A DNA stretch of 64,000 nt from Sinomonas notoginsengisoli (GCF_021554725.1 NZ_JAIZDP010000005.1:62001-126000); one strand, 5' to 3'; shown: positions 45,564 to 55,666, numbered from the stretch's first letter. Numbers and translations: made by a program. The notes: a model not told the origin generated them from the letters alone.

Positions 45564-47075
45564 ATGGCATCCACCGACACGATCCTGTCCTTCGAGGCGG
45601 CCATGGAGCGCTTCGACCCGGTTCTCGGCTTCGAGGTCCATGTCGAGCTGAACACCAGGACCAAAATGTTCTCCTCAGCGCCGAACGTGTTCGGCAACGA
45701 GCCGAACTCCGACGTCAACGAGGTGGACCTGGGCATGCCCGGCGTCCTGCCCGTGGTCAACAGGGCCGCCGTCGAGTCGAGCATCAGGATCGGCCTCGCG
45801 CTCAACTGCGAGATCGCCGAGTCCTGCCGGTTCGCCCGGAAGAACTACTTCTACCCGGACACGCCCAAGAACTTCCAGACCTCGCAGTACGACGAGCCGA
45901 TCGCCCATGACGGGTGGCTCGACATCGAGCTCGAGGACGGCACGGTGTTCCGCGTCGAGATCGAGCGCGCGCACATGGAGGAGGATGCCGGCAAGCTCAC
46001 CCATATGGGCGGCGCGACCGGCCGCATCCAGGGCGCGGACTACTCCCTCGTGGACTACAACCGTGCAGGTGTGCCGCTCGTCGAGATCGTCACCAAGCCG
46101 ATCGTCGGCGCTGGCTCCCGCGCCCCTGAGCTGGCCCGCACCTACGTGGCTGCGGTCCGCGAGATCGTGAAGAACCTCGGCGTCTCGGACGCCCGGATGG
46201 AGCGGGGCAACGTCCGCTGCGATGCCAACGTCTCGCTCATGCCCAAGGGTGCCACGCAGTTCGGCACCCGCTCGGAGACCAAGAACGTCAACTCCCTCCG
46301 CTCGGTCGAGCACGCGGTCCGCTTCGAGATCCAGCGGCACGCCGCAGTCCTCGCAGCGGGGGAGAAGGTCATCCAGGAAACGCGGCACTGGCACGAGGAC
46401 ACGCGCACGACGACGGCCGGCCGCCCCAAGAGCGACGCCGACGACTACCGCTACTTCCCCGAGCCCGACCTCGTGCCCGTGGTCCCGAGCCGCGAATGGG
46501 TCGAGGAGCTGCGCGCGTCCCTGCCCGAGCCGCCGGCGGAGCGCCGGAAGCGCCTCAAGGAGGCCTGGGGCTACGCTGACGCCGAGTTCCGCGACGTGGT
46601 CAATGCCGGCGTCGTCGACTCGATCGAGGAGACCATCACCGCGGGTGCGACCCCCCAAGCCGCCCGCAAGTGGTGGATGGGCGAGATTGTGGGCCGTGCC
46701 AAGGCCGCGGACGTCGACCCAGCCGATCTCGGCGTGACACCCGAGGCGATCGTCGAGCTCAACGGCCTCGTCGAGGGCGGCAAGCTCAACAACAAGATGG
46801 CCGGCCAGGTGCTCGACGGCGTGATAGCGCGCGAGGGCACGCCTACCCAGGTTATGGCGTCCCGCGGCCTCGTGCTCGTCTCCGACGACGGCCCCCTCCT
46901 GGAGGCCATCGACGCCGCGCTCGCCGCCCAGCCCGGCGTCGCGGACAAGATCCGCGGCGGCAAGGTCCAGGCCGTCGGCGCGATCGTGGGCGCAGTCATG
47001 AAGGCCACCCGCGGCCAGGCCGATGCTGGCCGCGTCAAGGAGCTCATCCTCGAGCGGCTCGGTGTGAAGGCCTAG
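45564..47075 (+). CDS. gatB: Asp/Glu-tRNA amidotransferase subunit B
   Basis: A 503-residue GatB that activates the Glu-tRNA carboxylate with ATP and transfers ammonia. Motifs: [72 protein letters not shown]-like [15 protein letters not shown], and [11 protein letters not shown]; a YqeY-like tRNA-binding tail covers the last ~120 residues ([11 protein letters not shown]). ATG at 45564 is two bases after the gatA stop, with GAAGTAGAG upstream. Standard length and no anomaly. Confidence 0.97.
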   Translation: MASTDTILSFEAAMERFDPVLGFEVHVELNTRTKMFSSAPNVFGNEPNSDVNEVDLGMPGVLPVVNRAAVESSIRIGLALNCEIAESCRFARKNYFYPDTPKNFQTSQYDEPIAHDGWLDIELEDGTVFRVEIERAHMEEDAGKLTHMGGATGRIQGADYSLVDYNRAGVPLVEIVTKPIVGAGSRAPELARTYVAAVREIVKNLGVSDARMERGNVRCDANVSLMPKGATQFGTRSETKNVNSLRSVEHAVRFEIQRHAAVLAAGEKVIQETRHWHEDTRTTTAGRPKSDADDYRYFPEPDLVPVVPSREWVEELRASLPEPPAERRKRLKEAWGYADAEFRDVVNAGVVDSIEETITAGATPQAARKWWMGEIVGRAKAADVDPADLGVTPEAIVELNGLVEGGKLNNKMAGQVLDGVIAREGTPTQVMASRGLVLVSDDGPLLEAIDAALAAQPGVADKIRGGKVQAVGAIVGAVMKATRGQADAGRVKELILERLGVKA

Positions 47076-47161
47076 CAAGCTCCTGCACACGACGGCGCCA
47101 CCCACCTCGGCCGGTCTGCGGAACCTACTCGTGGGGGCGTCGTCGTGCGTATTCTTGCCGC

Positions 47162-47533
47162 ATGGCGCCCCTCATCAGCTACCACGCTACGGTCCTCGGA
47201 AGCCCCGATCCCCAGACGGCGGCCCGCTTCTACTCCAACCTTCTGGGCTGGGAGCTCGGCGACGACGAGCAGGAGTGGGCCACAGTGCTCAATCCTGGGG
47301 GTGGGCCGAAGCTCTCGTTCCAGTTCGAGGAGAACTACGAGCGGCCAGCGTGGCCCGAGGAGCAGGGGAAGCAGCAGATGATGATGCATCTGGACCTCCT
47401 CGTTGAGGACCTGGCCAAGGCCTGCGCGCATGCCACCGAGTGCGGTGCCGTGCGTTCCCCCCACCAGCCGCAGGATGACGTCATCGTGTTCTTCGACCCG
47501 GACGGTCACCCGTTCTGCCTGTTCGAGAATTGA
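47162..47533 (+). CDS. VOC-family (glyoxalase-like) protein
   Basis: A 123-residue protein with one VOC fold: DPQTAARFYSNLLGWELGDD at the N-terminal half, and MHLDLLVEDLAKACAHATECGA with FFDPDGHPFCLFEN at the end. Metal-ligand candidates are H8 (SYHATV), H in MMMHLDL and the terminal E in CLFEN. Such proteins are dioxygenases, lyases or resistance proteins; no substrate is evident. The last bases overlap no other gene, and the secreted protein gene begins 95 bases later. Confidence 0.88.
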   Translation: MAPLISYHATVLGSPDPQTAARFYSNLLGWELGDDEQEWATVLNPGGGPKLSFQFEENYERPAWPEEQGKQQMMMHLDLLVEDLAKACAHATECGAVRSPHQPQDDVIVFFDPDGHPFCLFEN

Positions 47534-47628
47534 CTCCGGGGGTCCGAAGCTGTGAGAGGCCTTTCGATTCTCTGATGATTCCGACCCGCCATGGACAGGA
47601 GTCCGGTCTGTGGGCGCATCATGGAGTC

Positions 47629-48171
47629 ATGAGTTCTTCCACGCCCCGTCGTGCGCGGCGCGCGCTCGTGATCGGCGCCCTCGGCGTTGCCCTCGCTGCG
47701 GGCGGCGGCGCTGCCGTGTCGGCCGCCTCGGCTCCTTCACCCTCGGCCTCGCAGTCCGCCTCGCCGCACCAGGGCGCGGCCCACGGAAACGGCCACGCCC
47801 TCGAGGCCCGCCATGGTCTGCACGGCGAGACGACCGTCAAACGGCCCGATGGGACGTATGCGACGCTTGTGGGCCAGCGCGGCACGGTCACGGAGGTGAC
47901 CGATGCGAAGCTCACGGTCAAGAGCGAGGACGGGTACACGCACTCGTATGTGCTCAACGGCAGCACGAAGATCCGGTCTGCGTCAGACCGGAACGCCGCG
48001 GCGCTCAAGGCCTCCGACCTCAAGGCCGGCGACGAGGTGGCCGTGCGTGCCGAGCGAAACGGCAGTGACGACACCGCTACCGCCGTGGCCAAGGGGCCGT
48101 TCCCGGCCAAGTCCGCCGAGGCGCAGAACGGCCAGGGCGGCCACCGAGGCCACAAGTCCCAGGGCAGCTAG
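47629..48171 (+). CDS. Secreted DUF5666-like protein
   Basis: A 180-residue exported protein: a basic start (RRARRALVIG), a hydrophobic signal segment to about residue 35 (ALGVALAAGGGAAVSAASA), a Ser/Pro/His-rich linker, then a small beta-rich domain (GQRGTVTEVTDAKLTVKSEDG, TKIRSAS, LKAGDEVAVRAE) of the DUF5666 type. The tail is rich in Gly, Gln and His. ATG at 47629 has GGAG upstream. Function is unknown; the His-rich parts could bind metal. It ends four bases into the LysR gene on the other strand. Confidence 0.8.
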   Translation: MSSSTPRRARRALVIGALGVALAAGGGAAVSAASAPSPSASQSASPHQGAAHGNGHALEARHGLHGETTVKRPDGTYATLVGQRGTVTEVTDAKLTVKSEDGYTHSYVLNGSTKIRSASDRNAAALKASDLKAGDEVAVRAERNGSDDTATAVAKGPFPAKSAEAQNGQGGHRGHKSQGS

Positions 48172-49097
48172 GGCACCACAGCGGCGGACTCGGCCTCGGC
48201 GACGAGTTCAGCCATGAGCGCCCGAAGCTCGCCGGCTACCGTCTGGACTGATCTCCTGCGCGCATTCTCGGGGCGAATTAGAAGGTCGATGCTGCGCCTC
48301 GTGCCGATCCCGGCGAGTGGGCGGAGCACGACGCCGTCCGGCAGCCCAATCGTTGCGGTATACCGGGGAAGCAGGCCTAGGACGCCGCCGCCGGCCACGA
48401 TGGCGGCGACGGTCGAGTAGTCGTTGATGTGGTGGGCCACGTCGGGAGACCGGCTCGTGATCGCCCCGATCGTGGAGAGCACGTCCGCGGGCGAAAAGCC
48501 CGGACGGCTGGAGACCCAGCGCTCGCCTGCGACATCCTCGGGAGCCAGCGTCGCGCTCGTCGCGAGGCGGTGCCCGGCTGGCAGCGCGACGTCGAACGGC
48601 TCCTGCACGAGCGGAACGACGATGAGCCGGTCCGATGGCCACGCCTCCGTGTGGGCAAGACGGTGCGCCAGCACGATGTCGTGCTTGGCGGTGAGCGCCG
48701 GGAAGCTGTGCTGCGGGACGTCCTCGTCGGTGAGGCGCAGCCGGGGGAGCCCCGGGGCCGAGGCGGGAACGGCGTCGTCGTGCGCCTCCGGCGCCTCAGG
48801 GGAGAACCGCCTCGTGAGCCGTCCGAACAGCGTCTGGGCGGCCGAGTGGAACGCGCTCACGCTCACCAGCCCGGCAGGGTCCTCGTGGTACATGCCGATC
48901 GCAGCGCGCGCGTCCGCCATGGCGCGCACGACGGCGCCTCCCGCCTCCGCGAGCACCCTCCCGGCGTCCGTGAGGACGAGAGTGCGGACCTCCTTGCGCG
49001 TCAGCTGGACACCGGCGCTGCGCGCGAGCAGTGCGAGCTGCTGCGAAACCGCCGAGGGGGTGACCTGGAGCTGTTCGGAAGCGTTGAATGGGCCCAT
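48168..49097 (-). CDS. LysR-family regulator, N-terminally shortened
   Basis: A 309-residue LysR protein with a C-terminal effector-binding domain (about residues 85-300, with [24 protein letters not shown]). The frame starts at ATG 49097, inside the usual HTH: only the recognition part [20 protein letters not shown] remains, and about 20 residues expected before it are missing. An in-frame TAG lies 12 bases upstream, so no longer start exists. The lost part coincides exactly with the first codons of tdh, which begins at 49096 on the opposite strand. The protein may be non-functional for DNA binding. Confidence 0.8.
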   Translation of the reverse strand: MGPFNASEQLQVTPSAVSQQLALLARSAGVQLTRKEVRTLVLTDAGRVLAEAGGAVVRAMADARAAIGMYHEDPAGLVSVSAFHSAAQTLFGRLTRRFSPEAPEAHDDAVPASAPGLPRLRLTDEDVPQHSFPALTAKHDIVLAHRLAHTEAWPSDRLIVVPLVQEPFDVALPAGHRLATSATLAPEDVAGERWVSSRPGFSPADVLSTIGAITSRSPDVAHHINDYSTVAAIVAGGGVLGLLPRYTATIGLPDGVVLRPLAGIGTRRSIDLLIRPENARRRSVQTVAGELRALMAELVAEAESAAVVP

Positions 49098-50142
49098 GAA
49101 GGCCCTCTACAAGCCCGGCCCGCGGGCCGGCTTCGAGTTCACCGAGCGCCCCGAGCCAGTAGCCGGGCCCACAGACGCCAAGATCCGCGTGCTGGCCACC
49201 GGAATCTGCGGCACCGATCTCCACCTCGAGTCTTGGGATGCCTCCGCCCAGGCCATGTCCACGGCGCCGTTCATCCCCGGCCACGAGTTCTACGGCGAGG
49301 TCGTCGAGGTTGGCGAGGACGTTCACGTGGTCAGGGTCGGGGACCGGATTTCGGGCGAGGGCCATATAGTCTGCGGGATGTGCCGCAACTGCCGGGCCGG
49401 ACGCAGGCAGATGTGCATCAACGTGGTCAGCGTGGGCGTGCAGCGCGACGGGGCCTTCGCAGAGTATGTGGTCATACCGGAGGCCAACGTCTGGGTCCAC
49501 CACGATCCCTCCATCACCCCCGAACTCGGTTCAGTCTTCGACCCGTTCGGCAACGCTGTCCACACCGCCCTCAGCTTCCCGCTCGTGGGCGAGGACGTGC
49601 TCATCACCGGCGCCGGACCCATCGGGCTCATGGCCATCTCTGTGGCACGGCATGCCGGCGCCCGCAAGATCGCCATTACGGACGTCTCCCCGCGCCGCCT
49701 CGAGCTCGCCCGGAAGATGGGCGCGGACCTCGCTGTCAACGTCTCGGCCATGTCCGTGCGCGAGGCGCAGCGCGAGCTCGGCATGCTGGAGGGCTTTGAC
49801 GTGGGCTTCGAGATGTCCGGGCGCCCCGCCGCGCTCGCGGGCATGATCGAGAACATGAACCACGGGGGCCGCATCGCCATGCTGGGCCTCCCGTCTCAGG
49901 CGGCGGAGCTGGACTGGACGAAGATCGTGACGCATATGCTCACGCTCAAGGGCATTTACGGCCGCGAGATGTTCGAGACCTGGTACGCCATGAGCGCCAT
50001 GCTCTCCTCCAACCCCGTGCTCCACCGCAATGTCGCCGCTGTGGTGACCGATGTCCTGCCGGCCGAGCGCTGGGAGGAGGGATTCGCCGTTGCCCGCTCT
50101 GGCAGCGGCGGCAAGGTGGTGCTGGACTGGGCGAGCGTGTAG
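49096..50142 (+). CDS. tdh: L-threonine 3-dehydrogenase
   Basis: A 348-residue zinc alcohol-dehydrogenase-family enzyme oxidising L-threonine to 2-amino-3-ketobutyrate with NAD. Catalytic zinc ligands lie in [14 protein letters not shown] and [11 protein letters not shown]; the structural zinc cysteines are in [15 protein letters not shown]; the NAD site is [16 protein letters not shown]. The threonine-enzyme signature is the [11 protein letters not shown] segment. The ATG shares three bases with the LysR start codon on the other strand, so it has no private upstream region. kbl follows, completing the two-step route to glycine and acetyl-CoA. Confidence 0.94.
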   Translation: MKALYKPGPRAGFEFTERPEPVAGPTDAKIRVLATGICGTDLHLESWDASAQAMSTAPFIPGHEFYGEVVEVGEDVHVVRVGDRISGEGHIVCGMCRNCRAGRRQMCINVVSVGVQRDGAFAEYVVIPEANVWVHHDPSITPELGSVFDPFGNAVHTALSFPLVGEDVLITGAGPIGLMAISVARHAGARKIAITDVSPRRLELARKMGADLAVNVSAMSVREAQRELGMLEGFDVGFEMSGRPAALAGMIENMNHGGRIAMLGLPSQAAELDWTKIVTHMLTLKGIYGREMFETWYAMSAMLSSNPVLHRNVAAVVTDVLPAERWEEGFAVARSGSGGKVVLDWASV

Positions 50143-50212
50143 TCAGGGCGGGAGTGCAGGCAGGGCCGCACCGGCGGAGGCGGCGGGACGAAGCGAAGAG
50201 GGAGAAGCAGGC

Positions 50213-51436
50213 ATGTTCGGAGGAATCAGGGAGCAGCTGGCCGCGGAGCTCGAAGGGATCCGTGCGGCCGGGACGTTCAAGGAGGAGCGGCACATCGACT
50301 CCCCGCAGGCGGCCCACATCGAGGCCGGAGCGCTCGGGAGGCCCGCGGGGGAGGTCCTGAACTTCTGCGCCAACAACTACCTTGGCCTGGCCGACCATCC
50401 GGAGCTCATCGCGGCGGCGAAGGACGCCCTTGACGCCCGAGGTTTCGGCATGGCATCCGTGCGCTTCATCTGCGGCACCCAGGACATGCACCTCACCCTC
50501 GAGCGCCGCGTCTCGGAGTTCCTGGGCACCGAGGACACCATCCTGTTCTCAAGCTGCTTTGACGCCAACGGCGGGGTGTTCGAGGCCATTCTCGGCCCCG
50601 AGGACGCGGTCATCTCCGACACTCTCAACCATGCCTCGATCATCGACGGCATCCGCCTGTGCAAGGCGGTGCGGCTTCGCTACGCCAACCGGGATATGGG
50701 CGAGCTCGAGGCGCGCCTCAATGAGGCGAAGGAGATGAACGACGGCGCTGGGGCGCGTCGGGTGCTCGTCGTGACCGATGGCGTCTTCTCCATGGACGGC
50801 TACCTTGCGCCGCTTGCCGAGATCTGCGGCCTCGCGGAGAAGTACGGGGCGATGGTGATGGTGGACGACTCCCACGCTGTCGGGTTCATGGGAGCCACCG
50901 GCGCCGGGACCCCCGAGCACGCGGGGGTCTCGGACCGGGTGGACATCTACACAGGCACGTTCGGAAAGGCACTTGGGGGGGCCTCGGGCGGGTACGTCTC
51001 GGGCCGCGCAGAGATCGTGGCAACGCTGCGCCAGAAGGCCAGACCCTATCTGTTCTCGAACTCGGTTGCTCCGATGATCGTCGCGGCCACCCTCAGGGCC
51101 CTGGACCTCGTGGCGGGCTCGAAGGACCTTCGCGAGCAGCTCTTCGCCAATGCCGCACTGTTCCGGCGGCGCATGGGGGAGGAGGGCTTCGACCTCCTCC
51201 CGGGCGAGCATGCGATCGTTCCCGTGATGTTCGGAGATGCCGCGCTCGCGGGCCGGATCGCGGCCGAGATGCTCGCGCACGGCGTGTACGTGACTGCCTT
51301 CTCCTACCCCGTGGTCCCCCAGGGGCTGGCGCGCATCCGGGTGCAGCTCTCCGCCGCGCACACGTCCGAGGACGTCGAGACGGCCGTCGGGGCCTTCGTC
51401 GCAGCACGGGAGGCGGTGGGAGCCGCATCAGTGTGA
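50213..51436 (+). CDS. kbl: Glycine C-acetyltransferase (2-amino-3-ketobutyrate CoA ligase)
   Basis: A 407-residue PLP-dependent alpha-oxoamine synthase that cleaves 2-amino-3-ketobutyrate with CoA into glycine and acetyl-CoA. Motifs: [63 protein letters not shown], and the PLP lysine in [17 protein letters not shown] at 50213 has GGGAGAAGC upstream and lies 70 bases after tdh, so the two form an operon for threonine degradation. Confidence 0.95.
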   Translation: MFGGIREQLAAELEGIRAAGTFKEERHIDSPQAAHIEAGALGRPAGEVLNFCANNYLGLADHPELIAAAKDALDARGFGMASVRFICGTQDMHLTLERRVSEFLGTEDTILFSSCFDANGGVFEAILGPEDAVISDTLNHASIIDGIRLCKAVRLRYANRDMGELEARLNEAKEMNDGAGARRVLVVTDGVFSMDGYLAPLAEICGLAEKYGAMVMVDDSHAVGFMGATGAGTPEHAGVSDRVDIYTGTFGKALGGASGGYVSGRAEIVATLRQKARPYLFSNSVAPMIVAATLRALDLVAGSKDLREQLFANAALFRRRMGEEGFDLLPGEHAIVPVMFGDAALAGRIAAEMLAHGVYVTAFSYPVVPQGLARIRVQLSAAHTSEDVETAVGAFVAAREAVGAASV

Positions 51437-51553
51437 GGCATTTCCCGGATATCGAGGGCGCTGCAGCCTACCCGGAACCCGGAGTGAACTCTCCCGGATC
51501 GTCAGAGCTCTAGGACCCTCCCGGGATCACCCGTGCGCGGGTATGGTGTGGCC

Positions 51554-52681
51554 ATGACGGCCACCACCAACAGTGCGCACGACGTAGACGTCCTCATCGT
51601 CGGAGGGGGTATCGCGGGCCTTTCGCTCGCTTCGGCACTAGCAGGGAAATGCCGCGTTGCGCTCGTCGAATCGGAGCCCTCGCTCGCCTACCACACCTCC
51701 GGCCGGTCCGCGGAGCAGCTCATCCCCAGCTACGGTCCGCAGCCAATCCAGGAGCTGACCCGACGCACGCTCGGCACGCTCCGCGACGCCGCGGACGAGG
51801 ACGGGCGGCGCCTCGTCTGGCCCAGCCGCTTCATGCTCGTGGGCGCCTGGGCGGACGTGGGCCAGGCCTCCCATGAGGGGATGCAGCCCCTCAGCCGGAA
51901 TCAGGCACGCGAGCTCGTGCCTGCGCTGCGCGCGGACGGCTTCGAGGCGGCCGCACTGGACATCGGGTCCGTGCGGGTCGATGCTCCCGCGCTGCTCGCG
52001 TTCCACGAGGAGCGCGCGCGGGCCGCAGGAGTCCACATCAGCGTCGGAAGCCCCGTGCACACGGCACAGCGGGTCGGCGAGGGCTGGCTCGTGGGCGCCG
52101 GCGCGGAGGGTTTCCACGCGGTCAACGTGGTCAACGCTGCGGGTGCCTGGGCGGACGACGTCGCAATCCTGTTCGGCGTCGAGCGCCTCGGCCTGCAGCC
52201 ATACCGCCGCACGGCCGCGCTCGTGTCCTTGGCCGAGCCCCTCGACCCGGATACCCCGATGGTCGCCGCAGCCGACAACACATGGTACTTCCGCCCAGAC
52301 GAGGCCGGCGCGCTCGTCTCGCCGTCCGAGGCCGAGCCGTCCCGGGCCGAGGACGCCGTGCCGCGTCCTGGGGACGTCGAGAGGACCCTCGAGCTCATCC
52401 GCGCGGTCGCGGACCTCAAGGTGACGGGAGTGGTGAGGGCCTGGACCGGGCTGAGGACCTCCCCCAAAGACGGTCTCCCGGTTATGGGCTTCGATCCCGA
52501 GGGTCCCGGGTTCTTCTGGCTCGCCGGTCAGGGCGGGTATGGCTTCCAGACCTCGTCGGCGCTCGCCGAGGACGCCGCGGCCCAGCTCCTCGCGGGGCCA
52601 GGGGCGCTGCGAACGGGTGTGCGTCCGGCATCCGAGACAGCGAGGGCCCTCGACCCGCACCGGCTCTCCGTCAGGACCTAG
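51554..52681 (+). CDS. FAD-dependent oxidoreductase, DAO/D-amino-acid-oxidase fold
   Basis: A 375-residue flavoprotein with the FAD motif VDVLIVGGGIAGLSLASALA at the N-terminus, ESEPSLAYHTSGRSAEQLIP just after, and the C-terminal FAD contact GFFWLAGQGGYGFQTSSALAE. It resembles the DadA/glycine-oxidase-like group that oxidises amines or amino acids. A -10-like TATGGT (51542) lies seven bases before the ATG, which suggests a leaderless transcript. It follows tdh-kbl after 117 bases and precedes hutI by 11 bases, so a role in amino-acid catabolism is likely; the substrate is not known. Confidence 0.9.
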   Translation: MTATTNSAHDVDVLIVGGGIAGLSLASALAGKCRVALVESEPSLAYHTSGRSAEQLIPSYGPQPIQELTRRTLGTLRDAADEDGRRLVWPSRFMLVGAWADVGQASHEGMQPLSRNQARELVPALRADGFEAAALDIGSVRVDAPALLAFHEERARAAGVHISVGSPVHTAQRVGEGWLVGAGAEGFHAVNVVNAAGAWADDVAILFGVERLGLQPYRRTAALVSLAEPLDPDTPMVAAADNTWYFRPDEAGALVSPSEAEPSRAEDAVPRPGDVERTLELIRAVADLKVTGVVRAWTGLRTSPKDGLPVMGFDPEGPGFFWLAGQGGYGFQTSSALAEDAAAQLLAGPGALRTGVRPASETARALDPHRLSVRT

Positions 52682-52692
52682 AGCATGGGTAT

Positions 52693-53955
52693 ATGACCCT
52701 TCTCATCGACCACATCGGCGAGCTCTCCACCCAGCACCTCGCCGGTGAGGCGCGCCCAGCCGTTCTTGCCGCCGGCGGTGAGGCGGCCGGCGTCCTGCGG
52801 GAGGCCGCCGTCGTGATCGAGGGCGAGCGGATCGCCTGGGTGGGCCAGTCGTCGAAGGCCCCGGCCGCCGACGAGCGGTATGACGCGGAGGGCCGCGCCG
52901 TGCTGCCCGGATGGGTCGACTCGCACTCGCACCTCGTCTTCGCGGGAGACCGCACGGCGGAGTTCGAGGCGCGGATGGCCGGGAAGGCCTATTCAGCGGG
53001 CGGCATCGGGGTCACCGTGGGTGCCACGCGAGCCGCGTCCGACGCCGAGCTGCGGCGCTTGCTTGCTGCCCGCGTTGCTGAGGCGGTCGCCGGCGGGACG
53101 ACGTATCTGGAGACGAAGACCGGGTACGGGCTCGACGTCGAGCAAGAGCGCCGAAGCGCGCAGCTGGCCGCGGAGTTCGTCGACGAGGTCACGTACCTCG
53201 GAGCGCATCTCGTGCCCGCCGGGTCCGATGCCGAGGAGTACACCGAGCTCGTGTGCGGGGACATGCTCGCCGCCGTGCGGCCTCACGTGCGCTGGGCGGA
53301 CGTGTTCTTCGAGCGCGGGGCCTTCTCGGAGGAGCAGGCCCGCCGTGTTCTCGAGGCCTGCCGCGAGGCGGGCCTCGGGCTCCGGGTGCACGGGAACCAA
53401 CTCGGGCCCGGGGCCGGGGTGCGGCTTGCCGTGGAGGTCGGTGCCGCGAGTGTTGACCACGTGAACTTCCTTCAGGACGCCGATGTCGAGGCCCTCGCCG
53501 GCACGTGGGCGGGCTGGACCGGGGCCGCCGCGCCAGATTCGGTGGACACGGCCGGGACGGTCGCGACGGTCCTGCCTGCCTGCGACCTCTCGACCCGCGC
53601 ACCGCTTGCACCCGCCCGCCGCCTGCTTGACGCCGGGGTGCAGATCGCGATCGCGTCCAACTGCAACCCGGGCACGAGCTACACGAGCGCTGTGGACTTC
53701 TGCGTCACCACCGCAGTCCTGCAGATGGGACTCTCGGTCCAGGAAGCGGTCCGGGCCGCGACGTTCGGGGGCGCCCTCGCCCTACGGCGGCATGTGGGGA
53801 CTGACGAGGACGAGCGGCGGGCGGTGGGGTCTATCGCCGTCGGCCATCGTGCGGACCTCCACCTCCTCGACGCTCCTTCGGCCACCCACCTCGCCTACCG
53901 CCCCGGTATGCCCCTCACGCACGCGGTGTGGCGCGCTGGGGACCGGGTGCGGTGA
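52693..53955 (+). CDS. hutI: Imidazolonepropionase
   Basis: A 420-residue amidohydrolase that opens 4-imidazolone-5-propanoate to N-formimino-L-glutamate, the third step of histidine degradation. The metal-binding HSHLVFAGDR, TKTGYGLDVEQE, LVPAGSDAEEYTE, LRVHGNQLGPGAGV and SNCNPGTSYTSAVDF match HutI. Length is within the family range. It lies 11 bases after the flavoprotein. The other hut genes (hutH, hutU, hutG) are not in the window, so the pathway must be completed elsewhere. Confidence 0.94.
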   Translation: MTLLIDHIGELSTQHLAGEARPAVLAAGGEAAGVLREAAVVIEGERIAWVGQSSKAPAADERYDAEGRAVLPGWVDSHSHLVFAGDRTAEFEARMAGKAYSAGGIGVTVGATRAASDAELRRLLAARVAEAVAGGTTYLETKTGYGLDVEQERRSAQLAAEFVDEVTYLGAHLVPAGSDAEEYTELVCGDMLAAVRPHVRWADVFFERGAFSEEQARRVLEACREAGLGLRVHGNQLGPGAGVRLAVEVGAASVDHVNFLQDADVEALAGTWAGWTGAAAPDSVDTAGTVATVLPACDLSTRAPLAPARRLLDAGVQIAIASNCNPGTSYTSAVDFCVTTAVLQMGLSVQEAVRAATFGGALALRRHVGTDEDERRAVGSIAVGHRADLHLLDAPSATHLAYRPGMPLTHAVWRAGDRVR

Positions 53956-53959
53956 TCCG

Positions 53960-54017
53960 GCCGCGGACCAGCTCCTCGAAGGTCGCCTCGAGGACGGTTC
54001 CCGCCGTGGTCCGCGGC
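53960..54017. terminator. Long-arm hairpin after hutI
   Basis: An 11-base arm GCCGCGGACCA (53960-53970) is the exact reverse complement of 54007-54017, with additional internal pairing between CTCCTCGA and TCGAGGA. It starts four bases after the hutI stop. It is a reasonable terminator for the flavoprotein-hutI unit. The gap to the next gene is 126 bases and otherwise unremarkable. Confidence 0.55.
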
Positions 54018-54081
54018 GTCCGCGAGCCAACCCTAGGGCAGGCTGAGAGCGGCGGCCGGGCGCGGCAGGCAAGATAGACGC

Positions 54082-54879
54082 ATGCCGCAAGAACGCGCCG
54101 TCGCCCGTTCCCCCTCCCGCGCGCGGTGGGGTGCCCAGCTCCTGATTGTCCTAGGCCTCTCGCTCGGGCAGTCCGCGGTGTACTCGGTAATCCAGCTGCT
54201 CGACAAGGCCACCCGGGCGCCCCTCTCGCAGGGGACCAGCACGCTCAACCGGTCGCTGAGCTCGCGCGAATACTTCGACCTCGCGTACCAGCTCCTCGAC
54301 ATCCTGTTCGCGCTCGTGCCGGTGGCGCTCGTCCTGTATTTCGTCTGGGACGCGTCGGCGCGCATCCGGCGCCCCGTGCTCTGGACCACGCCGTTCGGCC
54401 GCCTCGGGTTCAACCTCGCACGGCCTGGACGCGACTGGCTCTGGGGCGCGGGCCTCTTCCTCGCGGTCGGCATTCCGTCGCTCGGGCTGTACTGGGCCGG
54501 GCGCGCGCTCGGGATCACCACTGCGATTATTCCCAGTGGGCTCGACCAGTACTGGTGGACCGTGCCGGTGCTCATCGTCTCTGCGGTGCGCCACGCCGTG
54601 GTCGAGGAGGTCATCGTTGTGGCGTTCATGCTCGGGTGGCTGCGCCGGCTCGGGTGGGGCGTCCCTGCGGCAATTGCTGCGAGCGCCCTCCTGCGCGGGA
54701 GCTATCACCTGTACCAGGGGATCGGGCCGTTCGTGGGCAACGCCGTGATGGGTGTGGTCTTCGCGCTCGTGTACCGGAAGTACGGGCGGGTGATGCCGCT
54801 CGTGATCGCCCACGCGCTGCTGGACATCGCCGCATTCGTCGGCTTCAGCGTCGCGGGCAAGGCGATGGGCCTGGGGTAG
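54082..54879 (+). CDS. CPBP family intramembrane metalloprotease
   Basis: A 265-residue protein with about seven hydrophobic segments and the CPBP/ABI motifs in order: the glutamate pair HAVVEEVIVVAF, the arginine/histidine motif LLRGSYHLYQGIG, and the final HALLDIAAF. These make up the presumed zinc site of Rce1-like intramembrane proteases. In bacteria such proteins are often linked to bacteriocin immunity or unknown roles. The gene stands alone and ends in a strong terminator. Confidence 0.9.
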   Translation: MPQERAVARSPSRARWGAQLLIVLGLSLGQSAVYSVIQLLDKATRAPLSQGTSTLNRSLSSREYFDLAYQLLDILFALVPVALVLYFVWDASARIRRPVLWTTPFGRLGFNLARPGRDWLWGAGLFLAVGIPSLGLYWAGRALGITTAIIPSGLDQYWWTVPVLIVSAVRHAVVEEVIVVAFMLGWLRRLGWGVPAAIAASALLRGSYHLYQGIGPFVGNAVMGVVFALVYRKYGRVMPLVIAHALLDIAAFVGFSVAGKAMGLG

Positions 54880-54908
54880 AAGGTGGCCAGAGAGCGCACG
54901 GCAAGATG

Positions 54909-54949
54909 CCAGAGACCCCGCACCTCTTGGTCGGGTGCGGGGTCTCTGG
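54909..54949. terminator. Bidirectional hairpin terminator
   Basis: A 16-base arm CCAGAGACCCCGCACC (54909-54924) pairs perfectly with 54934-54949 around a nine-base loop. It lies between the convergent CPBP and VOC genes and is the strongest hairpin in the window. Confidence 0.88.
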
Positions 54950-54971
54950 GCGCCCCTTTCGGGCTCCCTGG

Positions 54972-55619
54972 TCAGATGGTGACGGCGCCGCCTGCGGTCT
55001 GGAACGTCACGGACATGATGCCGGGGGTGCCCTTGGGGGAGACCCACTCGACCTCGACGTCCTCGAGCGGCTTCTCCACCGGCTCCCCGAGCCATTCGGT
55101 CACGCGCTCGGCAGACCCGGCGATGGTCAGCTTGCTCATGCGTACGGTGCCGGGGTACGCGTTGGACGGGTGGAGGGACGGATCGCCCTCCCACTTGAGC
55201 ATGTAGGGCACTTGGGGATCCGCGATGAGTCCGAGGATGCCGATCTGCTTCCATACGAGCTCGCGCCCGTCCGGGAACTTGCGGTTGCCGGGCACGGCAT
55301 GGCGGCCGAGGCGCTCCTCGAACGGCGCGAGGTCCTCGACCTCGACGCACCAGCCCATCCACCCGCCGCCCGCCGCGCTTCGGGCACGCACCGCCTGCCC
55401 GAACGGTGCCTTGTCCGACGCCGGGTGGTCCAGGACCTCGACAACCTCGAGGTAGTGGTGGTCCGTGAGGGGAATGATCATGTTGCGGGTACCGAACCGC
55501 GGGTGGACCCCGCCCTTGACTGCCTCGACACTGAGGGCATTGGCGATCCGCTCCGTGGTGGCCAGCAGACCGTCCGCTTCGCAGGCATAAGAAACATGGT
55601 CCATACGCATGGAAGTCAT
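54972..55619 (-). CDS. VOC / glyoxalase-like domain protein
   Basis: A 215-residue protein of the Glyoxalase-like (PF13468-type) group: DHVSYACEADGLLATTERIANALS at the N-terminus, GTRNMIIPLTDHHYLEVVEVLDHP, and WMGWCVEVEDLAPFEERLG. Substrate unknown. ATG at 55619 is used; a second ATG at 55610 is possible. It lies 89 bases downstream of the multicopper oxidase on the same strand, and the gap carries an IdeR/DtxR-like site, so expression may respond to iron. Confidence 0.87.
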   Translation of the reverse strand: MTSMRMDHVSYACEADGLLATTERIANALSVEAVKGGVHPRFGTRNMIIPLTDHHYLEVVEVLDHPASDKAPFGQAVRARSAAGGGWMGWCVEVEDLAPFEERLGRHAVPGNRKFPDGRELVWKQIGILGLIADPQVPYMLKWEGDPSLHPSNAYPGTVRMSKLTIAGSAERVTEWLGEPVEKPLEDVEVEWVSPKGTPGIMSVTFQTAGGAVTI

Positions 55620-55647
55620 GGTGCCACGTTGTGATGGGCGCCTCAGC

Positions 55648-55666
55648 TTAGGGTTACCTAACCGAG
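55648..55666. promoter_or_regulatory. Possible IdeR/DtxR box before the VOC gene
   Basis: The 19 bases TTAGGGTTACCTAACCGAG match the IdeR/DtxR consensus at 14 of 19 positions by eye, with an intact TTAGG and CCTAACC. It lies 29 bases upstream of the VOC gene start. Weaker than the site at 57317. Confidence 0.45.

Noticed and set aside
48168-49097. A full-length LysR start further upstream
   Set aside because: An in-frame TAG 12 bases before the ATG leaves no longer frame, and no alternative upstream start exists.
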